Source of the DNA: Chitinophaga polysaccharea
GTDB lineage: Bacteria > Bacteroidota > Bacteroidia > Chitinophagales > Chitinophagaceae
DNA length: 64,000 nt
Reading direction: 5' to 3'
NCBI RefSeq assembly: GCF_902150045.1
Contig: NZ_CABFVU010000001.1
Span: 434,001 to 498,000, forward strand
Below the pieces are notes generated by a model. That model ran no database searches. It was given only the letters and a program-made list of their open reading frames with translations, and was not told the origin of the DNA. How positions within the stretch are numbered: the stretch's first letter is position 1; each line of letters begins with the position of its first letter. This document shows, piece by piece, positions 8,216-17,900 of this stretch. The position numbers were made by a program, and so were the translations under genes.

Positions 8216-8752
8216 TTACCTGTGCATATTTCCCCCCACCGGGGCATATGCCGGGGCATAAAAAGGAGAATATGCATTATACCCGCCTCTGCTCACACCA
8301 ATACTCCCGGAAATGGAGAATGTCCTGTCATTGTTAATATACATTACGCCTATTTTTGCATCCGAATAGGCGGCGAAATTGTTTGTTTGCATCAAGCCAC
8401 TACCCTTGGTAATTGCGGATTGATAAGGGATACCGTTATAACGGAAAACATATGGCGTCACCGATACGCCTCCGAAAGCATAAAAATTACTGGTCAACTG
8501 GCGATTGATCTGTAACCCCAACGGGACCGACAGGAAGGAACTGCTGCCTCCTTTAAATGCAATAAAACCAGTGGAAACGCCAGCATCTTTTGTAACAAAC
8601 CACTTCTTACGGATATAGTTAGTATCGTTTATCTGCAAAGGGGGGCTGAAGGAAGATCTGGCGCCATTCATTGCACCGAAAGACGAATCCACCTGGGCTT
8701 TTGCAGCCAGACCCAACATGAGAACAGCAAAAAAAAGGATTAGGCGTAACAT
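8216..8752 (-). CDS. Predicted outer-membrane or secreted beta-structured protein
   Basis: The preferred start is the ATG at 8752, giving MLRLILFFAVLMLGLAAKAQ, a normal signal peptide ending in AKAQ; an upstream in-frame ATG at 8770 is less likely. The remainder (about 158 residues) alternates polar and hydrophobic residues, with GVSTGFIAFKGGSSSFLSVP, FYAFGGVSVTPYVF and TFSISGSIGVSRGGY. This pattern suggests a small outer-membrane beta-barrel. No family motif is recognised and no operon partner is visible. The C-terminus lacks the usual terminal Phe of a classical barrel, so secretion to the periplasm remains possible. Confidence 0.65.
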   Translation of the reverse strand: MLRLILFFAVLMLGLAAKAQVDSSFGAMNGARSSFSPPLQINDTNYIRKKWFVTKDAGVSTGFIAFKGGSSSFLSVPLGLQINRQLTSNFYAFGGVSVTPYVFRYNGIPYQSAITKGSGLMQTNNFAAYSDAKIGVMYINNDRTFSISGSIGVSRGGYNAYSPFYAPAYAPVGGNMHR

Positions 8753-9008
8753 GACAATAAAGATAAGCATCCTTTTCTATTAAAAAATGCTAACATAATC
8801 ACAATTCTGGGAATAGCGGTTATGCCTGAATACCAGGTGGAATTTTACATTTATGATAGCCGGCAACTATGCTTAACAGCCACTGATCTAAAATGGCTAA
8901 TCTTAAATCAACGATATTTTTTAACTTGAAGTTGTTAATAAAGTTATTTACAGATGATAAATAAGCGAGTGGCTTAAAATACTTCAACCAGCCCCTAACA
9001 GCAAACAC

Positions 9009-9236
9009 ATGAAAACAATCCTGTTAATAATTCTTTCTATTCTGACAGCAGATCTTTTTGGACAAACGCCCGGAGGTTTGGGACTTGATAACAATGCGGT
9101 TCTCAACACACAGGAATCCGTTTATTTAAACTCCCTTTTAAAAGAGCAACTAAAAACCTTCGATTTTACAAATAAAAAGGTTGCCTTTGTAACGGGAAAT
9201 ACCGGGAACAGGCTGCTTTATCCCTTCGCCGGGTAA
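9009..9236 (+). CDS. Small secreted protein of unknown function, possibly truncated
   Basis: 75 residues with a clear signal peptide (TILLIILSILTADLFGQ, cleavage after about residue 19). A short polar mature part reads NTQESVYLNSLLKEQL then FVTGNTGNRLLYPFAG. The mature part is too short for a domain and ends abruptly 12 bases before the convergent AraC gene. It may be a genuine mini-protein or the start of a longer gene lost by deletion. No homologous family is recognised. Confidence 0.5.
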   Translation: MKTILLIILSILTADLFGQTPGGLGLDNNAVLNTQESVYLNSLLKEQLKTFDFTNKKVAFVTGNTGNRLLYPFAG

Positions 9237-9248
9237 TGTAAGGCATAC

Positions 9249-10151
9249 CTAATCCGCTGTAGGCCGGAAACTGGGCGTGCTTGCATTACTTTCAATAAAT
9301 GCCTTGCGGTATTCCCTGGGAGACTTCCCCTGGTAAATTTTGAACTGCCTGTTAAAGTAGGAGATATTGTCAAAACCACATGCATAGCATACTTCAGCTA
9401 TGCCATCTTCTGTTCCTATCAGCAATTTTGTAGCATGACTGATCCTTATCTCATTCACAAACTGTGAGAATGTTTTGGTAGTTCTTTTTTTGAAGTAACG
9501 GCAAAACGCCGCTTCGTTCATACAGGCGAGAGATGCCGCCGATTTGCTGTCTACATGATGATGATAATTATCCAAAACATATTTAAATATAGGCTCTAAC
9601 TTTTTCGAATCCGCATCTTTATAGCGCACCTTCCCCGGATCATCTGTGAGAAGCTGGATACTTTCCCTGCATTGCAGCGACAGCTCATCCAGTATCTGTA
9701 AAAGTATAATCAGGTTTTTCATCTGCTGGTTGGCCTGGAACCTGAAAAACAGGCTATTAACAACAGCAGGTACCTTGTTGAATTTTATTCCGCATTCAGA
9801 CAGCTGCATCAGTTCTTTTATCTTCCTTAATTCCAGTTTATCAAAAAAATCCCTGCCAATAAAATCTTCTGTGAACTGCACTATAATAGCGTGGGCAATT
9901 TCATCGGCACCAACAGGGGAATCATTGTTACAAAAACAATGCACCAGGCCCGGACCAAACATATAAATCTCTCCTTCATTGTAATTCATCACCTTATTCC
10001 CCGCATACATTCTTCCCGCGCTTTTTACAATCAGTATCAATTCGTGGCCATGATGAAAATGAAAAGTATTTGTAAAACGTGGCTGACAAAACTCTTTAAT
10101 CACAAAGCTGGCATCTTCGGGCGTAGATATGTGCCGGTAAGAAACTTTCAT
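9249..10151 (-). CDS. AraC family transcriptional regulator with cupin sensor (locus 1)
   Basis: 300 residues. The N-terminal cupin-like sensor (about 10-170, with TFHFHHGHELILIVKSAGRM) should bind a sugar or related ligand. The C-terminal double HTH (about 200-293) includes SLACMNEAAFCRYFKKRT and IAEVCYACGFDNISYFNRQF, the conserved second helix of AraC proteins, followed by the expected SPREYRK. It is divergent from the epimerase gene at 10418 with about 265 bases between them, so it is the likely activator of locus 1. The ligand cannot be read from the sequence. The ATG at 10151 fits family N-termini. Confidence 0.88.
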   Translation of the reverse strand: MKVSYRHISTPEDASFVIKEFCQPRFTNTFHFHHGHELILIVKSAGRMYAGNKVMNYNEGEIYMFGPGLVHCFCNNDSPVGADEIAHAIIVQFTEDFIGRDFFDKLELRKIKELMQLSECGIKFNKVPAVVNSLFFRFQANQQMKNLIILLQILDELSLQCRESIQLLTDDPGKVRYKDADSKKLEPIFKYVLDNYHHHVDSKSAASLACMNEAAFCRYFKKRTTKTFSQFVNEIRISHATKLLIGTEDGIAEVCYACGFDNISYFNRQFKIYQGKSPREYRKAFIESNASTPSFRPTAD

Positions 10152-10209
10152 AATGTCTTTATTTTTAGTACACTATTTATTTTTCTAAAGCAAAAAATAA
10201 GAAATATAG

Positions 10210-10217
10210 CAAATATA
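10210..10217 (-). promoter_or_regulatory. Candidate -7 promoter element for the AraC gene
   Basis: On the minus strand this reads TATATTTG, matching the Bacteroidota -7 consensus TAnnTTTG, 59 bases before the AraC start. A TTTG lies only 14 bases upstream, closer than the usual spacing, so the call is tentative. Confidence 0.3.
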
Positions 10218-10266
10218 GTATCGATATATTGCAAATGAAGTACTTTTATTTCAATAGAAGTCTGAA

Positions 10267-10274
10267 TAAGTTTG
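10267..10274 (+). promoter_or_regulatory. Candidate -7 promoter element for locus 1
   Basis: TAAGTTTG matches the Bacteroidota -7 consensus TAnnTTTG in the divergent region between the AraC gene and the epimerase gene, 143 bases before the latter. No TTG at the usual -33 distance is seen, which could reflect activator dependence or a chance match. Confidence 0.3.
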
Positions 10275-10417
10275 TGAAACAATGATAAAAAAAACGTTCC
10301 TGTTATGAAACCAACAAGCTTGCGCCTTACAGCAGCCGCGCTGCCGGCCATTCTCCCGTGACGGGCAAAAAATTTAACCTGCAGAAAACATTCATCCACT
10401 TTTATAATTAATGCGTT

Positions 10418-11302
10418 ATGGAACTAGGGATACACAACTGGATGCGGTCTGAAACGATAGAAACCACCATACGGAGGGTTTCAGCGCTTGGATATACCAA
10501 ACTTGAAATTGCCGGAACCCCGGAACAATATGACACCAAAAGCATAAGGCAATTGATGAAAAGTCATGGCCTTTCATGCTGGGGGTCTGTAACCCTGATG
10601 CTGGGAGAGCGTAACCTGCTTGCCAGGGATGAGGCCCAACGCGCAAGATCAGTGCAGTATGTAAAGGATATAGTGCGCATGGTAAAGGAACTGGACGGGC
10701 ATATGGTATCAGTGGTGCCATGCACAGTAGGAAAAATTGTGCCTGATGGCCGGCCTGAGGAAGAATGGAAATGGGCTGTTGACGCCCTGAAGGAAATTTA
10801 TAATTATAGTGAAGCCTCTGGTATTGTAATAGGCATTGAGCCTATCAATAGGTTTGAAACATACTTCATCAACAGGGCCGCCCAGGCCCTCGCGCTTGCA
10901 GAGGCCGTAGGCCCCAACTGTGGCGTGTGCCTGGATACCTTTCATATGAATATCGAAGAAGCGGATATGTTTGAGGCGATCAGGGCAGCCAAAGGGAAAC
11001 TGGTTGGTTTTCATGTAGCGGATAACAACCGCATGGCGCCGGGAATGGGGCATCTCAACTGGAAAAAGATCATCGATACCCTGCGGGAAATAAACTATGA
11101 TGACGTGCTTTCCGTGGAATTTTGCGCGCCGCTGGATCGTACTCCCGCCAATCCTTATCCGGGTTCAATTGATGAAAATCCCGAAAACCTATCTGCCGAG
11201 CAGGAAAAGTTCCTGGCAGACCATGGCAGCGCTTCTGTTACCGAAGCATTTTATACCATGCTCACCGCCGAATCATTTAATACTTTATCAAAACTTATTT
11301 AA
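10418..11302 (+). CDS. Sugar isomerase/epimerase, ketose (tagatose/psicose) 3-epimerase-like TIM barrel
   Basis: 294 residues, the usual size of the AP-endonuclease-2 TIM-barrel family. The metal-binding set of ketose 3-epimerases is visible: Glu141 in IEPINRFET, Asp173 in LDTFHMNIEE, His199 in GFHVADNNR and Glu234 in SVEFCAP. GMGHLNW at about 209-215 also matches that family. The expected chemistry is epimerisation at C3 of a ketose or isomerisation of a related sugar. It is the first gene of a tight run: the enolase-superfamily gene begins 19 bases after its stop. The extended C-terminus (about 245-294) is longer than in simple members. The substrate is not determined. Confidence 0.85.
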   Translation: MELGIHNWMRSETIETTIRRVSALGYTKLEIAGTPEQYDTKSIRQLMKSHGLSCWGSVTLMLGERNLLARDEAQRARSVQYVKDIVRMVKELDGHMVSVVPCTVGKIVPDGRPEEEWKWAVDALKEIYNYSEASGIVIGIEPINRFETYFINRAAQALALAEAVGPNCGVCLDTFHMNIEEADMFEAIRAAKGKLVGFHVADNNRMAPGMGHLNWKKIIDTLREINYDDVLSVEFCAPLDRTPANPYPGSIDENPENLSAEQEKFLADHGSASVTEAFYTMLTAESFNTLSKLI

Positions 11303-11321
11303 AGAAGTCAACTGCTAACAG

Positions 11322-12488
11322 ATGAAAATAGCTAATGTAGAGGCATTTTGGTTACGCTGTCCTGTTCCTAAAGAAAAACAACATACTTCAGACTATGGAT
11401 TATTAACCAATTTTGATATGACGCTTGTTGTAATAACAACGGATGATGGTCTTCAGGGATTTGGGGAAGCCAAAGCAGCGGTTGGATCTTCCGGGGTATG
11501 CGCCTCCATTGTAAATTGTATTGAAAACGAATTAAAGCCGGCTTTACTGGGTAAGCCTGTCAAAGATATTTACCGTCTCTGGGAAGAGATGTATAACGGC
11601 ACAAGGGATCACTATGCCTTGCTGAGAGGCCGGAAATTCCCTATACTCGGGAGAAGGGGTCTTACCATATCTGCCATGAGCGGTATTGATACCGCCTTGT
11701 GGGATTTAAAAGGGAAGATGCTGAATGTTCCCGTGATGGACCTGCTCGGTGGCGCCTGCAGGGATAAGATGCCGGCATATGCCAGTGGCGGCTGGGCGGA
11801 TACAGAAAACATTGGCGCGCAATTGAAAGGTTATACGAACAAAGGATTTGGTAGTGTTAAGATGCGTGTGGGCGTAATGGACCAGACCGTACAAAACAGT
11901 ATCGACAGGGTAAAAGCTGCCAGAACCGCTTTGGGGCCTGATATTAAACTGATGGCAGATGCGCACGGCACCTTCAGCGTTCCGGAAGCAAAGCAGTTTT
12001 GCCGCGGAGTGGAAGATTGTAACCTGTATTGGTTTGAAGAACCTATCAGTCCTGATAATAAAACAGGGACAGCAGAAGTAAGAGCTTCCACATATATTCC
12101 TATTGCAGCAGGCGAAAGTGAATATACCAGTTTTGACATCAATGAACTTTTGCAGATAAGGGCCATTGATGTAATACAGCCGGATGCAGCCATCATTGGC
12201 GGTATTTCCGAGGCAGTACGCGTATCGCACCTCGCAAGCGTGCATCAGCTGGAGCTGGCGCCGCATTGCTGGGGATCAGCCTTCTCTTTTATGGCAGGAG
12301 TGAATGTAGCGTTTGCATCGCCATCCGCCACTATCATTGAGTTCTCACTGGGAGGCAATCCGATGATGTATGAACTGGTAAAAGAACAGATTGCAGTGAC
12401 AAATGGCGTCATCGAAGCGCCCACCGCTCCGGGGTTAGGCGTAACGCCCGACTGGGATTTTGTAAGGGAGTATCAACAAAAAGTTTAG
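11322..12488 (+). CDS. Enolase-superfamily (mandelate racemase subgroup) dehydratase/racemase
   Basis: 388 residues: an alpha+beta capping domain (about 1-130) and a barrel domain. Catalytic residues of the mandelate racemase subgroup are seen: Lys180-Met-Arg182 on strand 2; metal ligands Asp213 (MADAHG), Glu239 (WFEEP) and Glu265 (AGESE); and the Asp288/His315 dyad (IQPDAA, APHCWG). These enzymes abstract the proton alpha to a carboxylate, and most bacterial members dehydrate aldonic or uronic acids. KxR in place of KxK suggests a one-base acid-sugar dehydratase, not a racemase, but this is inference. It lies between the epimerase and VOC genes in a likely operon. The exact acid sugar is unknown. 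Confidence 0.85.
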   Translation: MKIANVEAFWLRCPVPKEKQHTSDYGLLTNFDMTLVVITTDDGLQGFGEAKAAVGSSGVCASIVNCIENELKPALLGKPVKDIYRLWEEMYNGTRDHYALLRGRKFPILGRRGLTISAMSGIDTALWDLKGKMLNVPVMDLLGGACRDKMPAYASGGWADTENIGAQLKGYTNKGFGSVKMRVGVMDQTVQNSIDRVKAARTALGPDIKLMADAHGTFSVPEAKQFCRGVEDCNLYWFEEPISPDNKTGTAEVRASTYIPIAAGESEYTSFDINELLQIRAIDVIQPDAAIIGGISEAVRVSHLASVHQLELAPHCWGSAFSFMAGVNVAFASPSATIIEFSLGGNPMMYELVKEQIAVTNGVIEAPTAPGLGVTPDWDFVREYQQKV

Positions 12489-12512
12489 AAGTGGTATTGT
12501 AAATAATTATTT

Positions 12513-13001
12513 ATGGCCAAAGCACTTAAAATTAATCACGTAACACTGATTGTAGACAACCTGGAAAAAGCAGGTCATTTCTATCAGCATGAATTGGGCC
12601 TGGAGCCGCTTGCCGCCTTCCGGTTTGATTACCCTGTTATGTTTTTCAAATTCAACGAAGAGCAGCAATTACATATTTCCGAATGGGAAGACAAGACCTC
12701 TTTCCGCGGGCATATTTGTGTACAGGTAGATGATTTCAGCAGTTTGTTTTTCCGTATGAAAGCACTGAACATCATTGATATCAATCCCTGGGGAAAAGTA
12801 AGAAAACTGCCCGACGGAGCGATGCAGATGTTTGTGCGTGATCCTGCCGGCAACCTGGTGGAAATTTCTTCCATACCCGGCGCTGAAGTGGATCCCCGGA
12901 TATTCACGGATGAACTTTATGAAGAAGGGTTGTATGTTTCAAACAGGAATGACTTCAGGGGATACAGGTCTGATGACGCCACCTTATATCATAACAAATG
13001 A
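12513..13001 (+). CDS. VOC family (glyoxalase/dioxygenase fold) protein
   Basis: 162 residues with paired beta-alpha-beta-beta-beta modules. Likely metal ligands are His9 (INHVTLIVDN), His54, His67 (RGHICVQVDD) and Glu117 (NLVEIS), the positions used in glyoxalase-fold metalloenzymes. DPAGNLVEI is the typical second-module strand. Its last four bases (ATGA, 12998-13001) overlap the start of the dehydrogenase gene, showing translational coupling. In this operon it may be an isomerase, lyase or epimerase of a pathway intermediate. The reaction cannot be assigned. Confidence 0.8.
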   Translation: MAKALKINHVTLIVDNLEKAGHFYQHELGLEPLAAFRFDYPVMFFKFNEEQQLHISEWEDKTSFRGHICVQVDDFSSLFFRMKALNIIDINPWGKVRKLPDGAMQMFVRDPAGNLVEISSIPGAEVDPRIFTDELYEEGLYVSNRNDFRGYRSDDATLYHNK

Positions 13002-13960
13002 GAAAAAACGTATTGTTGCTTGAAACCGTTGCCGGTGAGGCATTCATTGTTCTTCAGGATAATGTGAATGTATTCACGGGATACGATGAGGCCAGCCTAA
13101 AAAATGTTTTGAACAATGAAGATATCCATGCCATCATTACAAGAGGAAAAGGACTGATCAACAAACCACTCATCGATACCTGTCCGCATTTACAGGTGGT
13201 TGCCAGGTGTGGCGTAGGATTGGATAATGTAGATGTAGCCGCAGCTACTGCCAGAAAAATCATGGTCATCAATGCCCCGGGCAGTAATGCCGCCACTATT
13301 GCGGAGCATACCCTCGGGCTGATGCTGATGCTGATGCGCAACATGTATGAATCGGTATTCCAGGTGAAACAAAACAACTGGAGCTGGCGCAATCAATATG
13401 CAGGTGATGAGCTGAACGGGAAAACCCTTGGCATACTGGGTATGGGAAATATAGGAAAACGTGTGGCCCGGCTTGGAGAAGCTTTTGGAATGGAAGTGCT
13501 GTATTGGAGTAAATCCACCCGGGACCAGCCTTATAAATACCTGGCCATGGAAGAGGTATTACAGCAATCGGATGTAGTGAGCCTTCATCTTCCCTTTAAC
13601 AGTGAAACAGATAAGATCATAGGAGAAAAACAGCTGCGTTTGATGAAGCCCGGTTCATTACTGATCAATACCGCAAGAGGCGCGCTTATTGACCATCCCG
13701 CATTGCTGCAGACATTGAACGAAGGGGCTATTTCAGGCTATGCTGCAGATGTATTGCCCGATGAGCCACCGGTGGAGAGCCTCGGCATTGTACAGCATCC
13801 GCGGGCAATTGTTACGCCGCATTCCGGCAGCCTTACATCGGCTACCTACCGGCAGATATGCCTGCTCACCATCAACAATGTAGTGGCAGCGCTTACCGGC
13901 AGAGAACCGGATCCTAACAGCATATATAACCGCAATGCGCTTGCGTTAATCAATAACTGA
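12998..13960 (+). CDS. D-isomer-specific 2-hydroxyacid dehydrogenase (NAD-dependent)
   Basis: 320 residues. The Rossmann domain carries GMGNIG at 148-153. The catalytic triad of the family is complete: Arg227 (INTARGAL), Glu256 (PDEPP) and His275 (TPHSGS). The overall fold is that of phosphoglycerate and hydroxypyruvate dehydrogenases, without the ACT domain of SerA. It would reversibly reduce a 2-keto acid to a D-2-hydroxy acid. It overlaps the VOC gene by four bases and is followed by the ThuA gene after 88 bases. In context it probably handles a keto-acid intermediate of the sugar-acid route, so serine biosynthesis is unlikely. Confidence 0.88.
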   Translation: MRKNVLLLETVAGEAFIVLQDNVNVFTGYDEASLKNVLNNEDIHAIITRGKGLINKPLIDTCPHLQVVARCGVGLDNVDVAAATARKIMVINAPGSNAATIAEHTLGLMLMLMRNMYESVFQVKQNNWSWRNQYAGDELNGKTLGILGMGNIGKRVARLGEAFGMEVLYWSKSTRDQPYKYLAMEEVLQQSDVVSLHLPFNSETDKIIGEKQLRLMKPGSLLINTARGALIDHPALLQTLNEGAISGYAADVLPDEPPVESLGIVQHPRAIVTPHSGSLTSATYRQICLLTINNVVAALTGREPDPNSIYNRNALALINN

Positions 13961-14048
13961 AACATCATTTCTTTAATGTTACCGTATGCTTCCTGAAATT
14001 TAGCAGGTTGGATCGCATATAAAACGGTCGTCAATAATCTCTGTTCAA

Positions 14049-14921
14049 ATGAAAAAATTCTGCGTTTGTTTATTGTTCCTGGTAAATACCAGCATAACAT
14101 GTACGGGGCTACTCTTTGCGCAATCTTCCAAAGCGGGGAAAAAACCGCTGGTGGTTTTTGTGACCGGTGATCATGAATACAGCAGCGAGGAAACCATGCC
14201 TCTCATTGCCGCTGCGCTGGAGAAAGATTACGGTATGAAAACGATCGTTCTCAAAGCATCCCCTGATTATAACAGCGAAGAAAATATCCCTGGCCTGGAG
14301 GCTTTAAAACAGGCGGACCTGGCTGTTTTTTTCCTGCGCTGGCGCAGGCTCCCTTCTGAACAACTTGCGTATATTGATGCTTACCTGAAATCAGGCAAAC
14401 CCGTTATGGGCTTCCGTACCACCACGCATGCCTTCCATTTCCCTGAAGGACATCCCAGCGAAAAATGGAATGCCTTTGGTGAATTTGCATTGAATGCGCC
14501 TCCCGGATGGGGCGGCGCCGCCAAACATACCCACTACGGGCACGAGAGCAGCACTGATGTTCACATTATTCCTGATCAGGCGAACAACCCTATTCTAACA
14601 GGCGTAGCAACCAACTTTCATGTACGCTCATGGCTGTACCGTGTTTTGCCGGATTACCCGGTAAAAGGCTCCACCTGGTTACTGATGGGAAAAGCCGTGA
14701 ACCCGGATAAAGAAGCAATAGAAAACCCGGTGGCATGGACCGGCACCAACCCTTTCGGCGGCAGGGTCTTTATGACCACCATGGGCCATCCTGAAGATTT
14801 CACACAGGAGCCCTTTCAGCGGTTAGTGATCAATGCCATTCATTATGAACTGGGACTAAAAATTCCACGGAAATGGAAAGGTAAAATGAATATCCAGGTA
14901 CCCTACCGTGTAGCCAAATAA
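14049..14921 (+). CDS. ThuA-like domain protein, exported
   Basis: 290 residues. An N-terminal signal sequence (about 1-25, ending LLFAQ) precedes a ThuA domain, a class I glutamine-amidotransferase-like fold (about 33-275). Conserved features include FVTGDHEYSSEET at about 37-49, RTTTHAFHFP (about 123-132) and GRVFMTTMGHPEDF near the end. ThuA proteins are linked with 3-keto-disaccharide metabolism in trehalose-utilisation operons, and in Bacteroidota often accompany PVC-type dehydrogenases. Here it directly precedes such a gene (38-base gap). Periplasmic action on an oxidised glycoside is plausible; the reaction is not established. Confidence 0.82.
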   Translation: MKKFCVCLLFLVNTSITCTGLLFAQSSKAGKKPLVVFVTGDHEYSSEETMPLIAAALEKDYGMKTIVLKASPDYNSEENIPGLEALKQADLAVFFLRWRRLPSEQLAYIDAYLKSGKPVMGFRTTTHAFHFPEGHPSEKWNAFGEFALNAPPGWGGAAKHTHYGHESSTDVHIIPDQANNPILTGVATNFHVRSWLYRVLPDYPVKGSTWLLMGKAVNPDKEAIENPVAWTGTNPFGGRVFMTTMGHPEDFTQEPFQRLVINAIHYELGLKIPRKWKGKMNIQVPYRVAK

Positions 14922-14959
14922 GTATTTCTCGTTTCCTGATCAAGCTAAATCTATCCAAA

Positions 14960-17900
14960 ATGTCCAAACTATCAAAAATTGGCATTTACTCGCCTTTTAT
15001 TCCTATAGTATTGGCGATAATGATACTGCATGCCTGCAAATCCCAGGAACCTGCTCCGCTTACTATTTCCGGGACCTCCCATATTTCCCTGATCGGTAAC
15101 AACCTGGGATCAAGAATGATAAATTATGATAATTTCGAAACGGAGCTATACCTCCGTTACCCGGAGTATAAAATACAGATCCGTAATATGTGCGACGGAG
15201 GCGAAACACCGGGTTTCCGGCCACACTCCGGCAGGAACTCCCCGTGGGCATTTCCGGGCGCAGAGAAATTCCATCCGGCGCTCGACAGCCAGGTGCAGGC
15301 CATCGAAAACCCAAGCCAGGGACATTTTGAAACACCAGACCAATGGCTCACCAGGCTTAAAACAGATGTGATCATCGCGTTCTTTGGCTATAACGAATCA
15401 TTCGATGGAAAAGAAGGACTGGAAAGTTATAAAGCAGAACTGGATGCGTTTATAAAATGGACCCTGAAACAAAAATACAACGGCGCCTCCGCGCCGCAAC
15501 TGGCCATCGTTTCCCCTATCGCCTTCGAAAATCTTTCAGATAAATATGATCTCCCCGATGGCCGCAAAGAAAATGAAAACCTTGCTTTATATACGAATGC
15601 AATGAAAGAAGTGGCCGCCCGTAATAATATATTATTTGTAGATGCGTTCACACCATCTAAAAAATGGTATGAGGAGACTAAAGAACCGCTCACTATCGAC
15701 GGTTCACAACTGAATGAAGAAGGTTATAAAAAGCTGGGCGTGTTGCTGGCAGACAAGATCTTTGGAAATGTTCCGCTGAAGGCGGAAACCAACAGGCAAC
15801 TGGTGCATGATGCCGTCATGGAAAAGAACTGGATGTGGCTCAATGATTATAAAATCCCTAACGGGGTGCATGTATATGGCCGCCGGTATGATCCTTACGG
15901 ACCGGATAATTATCCTGCGGAAATAGAAAAGATCCGGCAGATGACAGCGATCAGGGACACCGCAGTTTGGCTGGCAGCTTCAAAAGGTGAGAAAATGGAT
16001 ATTGCTGCTGCCGATAAAAACACCAAAGTGTTACCTCCCGTTAAAACGAATTATAATCCTGCAAAAAATGGCAGTCTACGGTATCTCAGCGGGCAGGAAG
16101 CGGTAAGTAAGCTGAAAGTTCCACCTGGCTACAAGATCGAGCTTTTCGCCTCTGAAGAGCAATTCAAAGACCTGGCCAAGCCCATGCAGATGTCGTTTGA
16201 TAACAAAGGTAGACTATGGGTAGCGATAATGCCCAGCTATCCGCATTATAAACCGGGAGATGCCAAGCCCGATGATAAAATTCTCATCTTTGAAGATACC
16301 GACCATGATGGCAAGGCCGACAAAGAAACCGTATTTGCAGACAGCCTGCATCTTCCCATCGGTTTTGAAATAGCGGAAGAAGGTGTATATGTTGCCCAGG
16401 GAACCAATCTTAAACTGCTAACAGATACAGATGGCGATGGCAAAGCTGATAAAACGGAAATCCTGCTCAGCGGGTTTGATGATCATGATACACATCACAG
16501 CAGTCATGCGTTTACCGTTGATCCTTCCGGCGCAATTTATTCAGGGGAAGGCGTTTTTCTTCACACGAATGTAGAAACTTCCTACGGAACCATTCGTGGC
16601 ACCAACGGGGGTTTTTACAGGTACGACCCGCGCCGCAGGAAACTGGAGCGCACGGCTCAACTTTCTATTCCCAACCCATGGGGTATTGCATTCGACGACT
16701 GGGGCCAGCCATTCTTTGCGGAAACATCCAGCCCGGATGTGCGCTGGATGCTTCCCGGAACCGTGTTGCCCAGGTATGGCCAGGCTACGCATAAATCGAT
16801 CCAGATGATAGAAGATAAACATAAGGTACGGCCAACATCAGGTCTTGAATTTGTATCCAGCCGTCATTTCCCCGATGAGGTGCAGGGCGACTTCCTCATC
16901 AACAATACCATCGGGTTCCTGGGCACAAAAGAACATACACTGCAGGATGATGGCACCGGCTATAAAAGCCATCACCGCATGGACCTGCTGGTAAGCGGCG
17001 ATCCCAATTTCCGGCCGGTAGACCTGGAGTTTGCACCTGATGGATCGTTATACGTGATCGACTGGCACAACATCCTGATAGGGCACATGCAGCATAATGC
17101 GCGGGATCCGCTGCGCGATCATTCTCATGGAAGAATATACCGTATCACCTATCCCTCCAGGCCACTGGTAAAACCCGCCAACATCGCAGGAGCACCCATA
17201 GAGGAGCTGCTGGAAAATCTTAAACTGCCGGAGTACAGAACCCGTTACAGAACCCGCCGTGAACTGAGAGGACGCGATGTTTCCCAGGTACTGGCCAAAC
17301 TGCAAACCTGGGTGGCCAACCTGGATAAAAATGATCCGCGGTATGAACATCATTTACTCGAAGGACTTTGGGTGAGCTGGGGAATGGATAAGGTAGACCA
17401 GCCGCTTTTAAAACAGTTATTAAAAGCAAAGGACTATCATGCAAGGGCAGCAGCAGTAGAAGTACTGCGTTATACAGGGCACCAGGTGGCAGACCAGGCA
17501 GACCTGCTGATGCAGGCCGCAAAGGATGAAAACAGCCGTGTACGCCTGATGGCCATAGTAGCCGCTTCATGGATCGGCAAGGAAAAAGGTCTTCCTATCC
17601 TGGCAGCGGCTGAAAAAATGCCGCTGGATGAATGGATGATCCACGCATACGAAACCGCCGTGGCACACTTAAACGGGGAAAATGTGAAAAAGGGTAAAGA
17701 AGAAAATGAAAACACCAGGCTGAAGGGCGCCGCACTGGCGCTGTTTAACAAAGGAAAGGAAATCTACTCCATAGAAGGATATTGTAAAACATGCCACCAG
17801 GCAGATGGTAAAGGCCTGCCTGATTCAGGCTTCCCTCCTCTTGCCGGCTCCAACTGGGTAACAGGAAGCGATGAACGCCTTATCAAACTGGTGATGAAAG

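Noticed and set aside
7998-8261. Open frame between the winged-helix regulator and the beta-structured protein
   Set aside because: It has no recognisable motif and runs antisense into the end of the gene at 8216. It is likely a chance frame.
8820-9008. 62-residue minus-strand frame
   Set aside because: No signal peptide, motif or homologous feature. It occupies the promoter region of the gene at 9009.
10148-10399. 83-residue minus-strand frame upstream of AraC
   Set aside because: It covers the divergent promoter region and has no recognisable domain.
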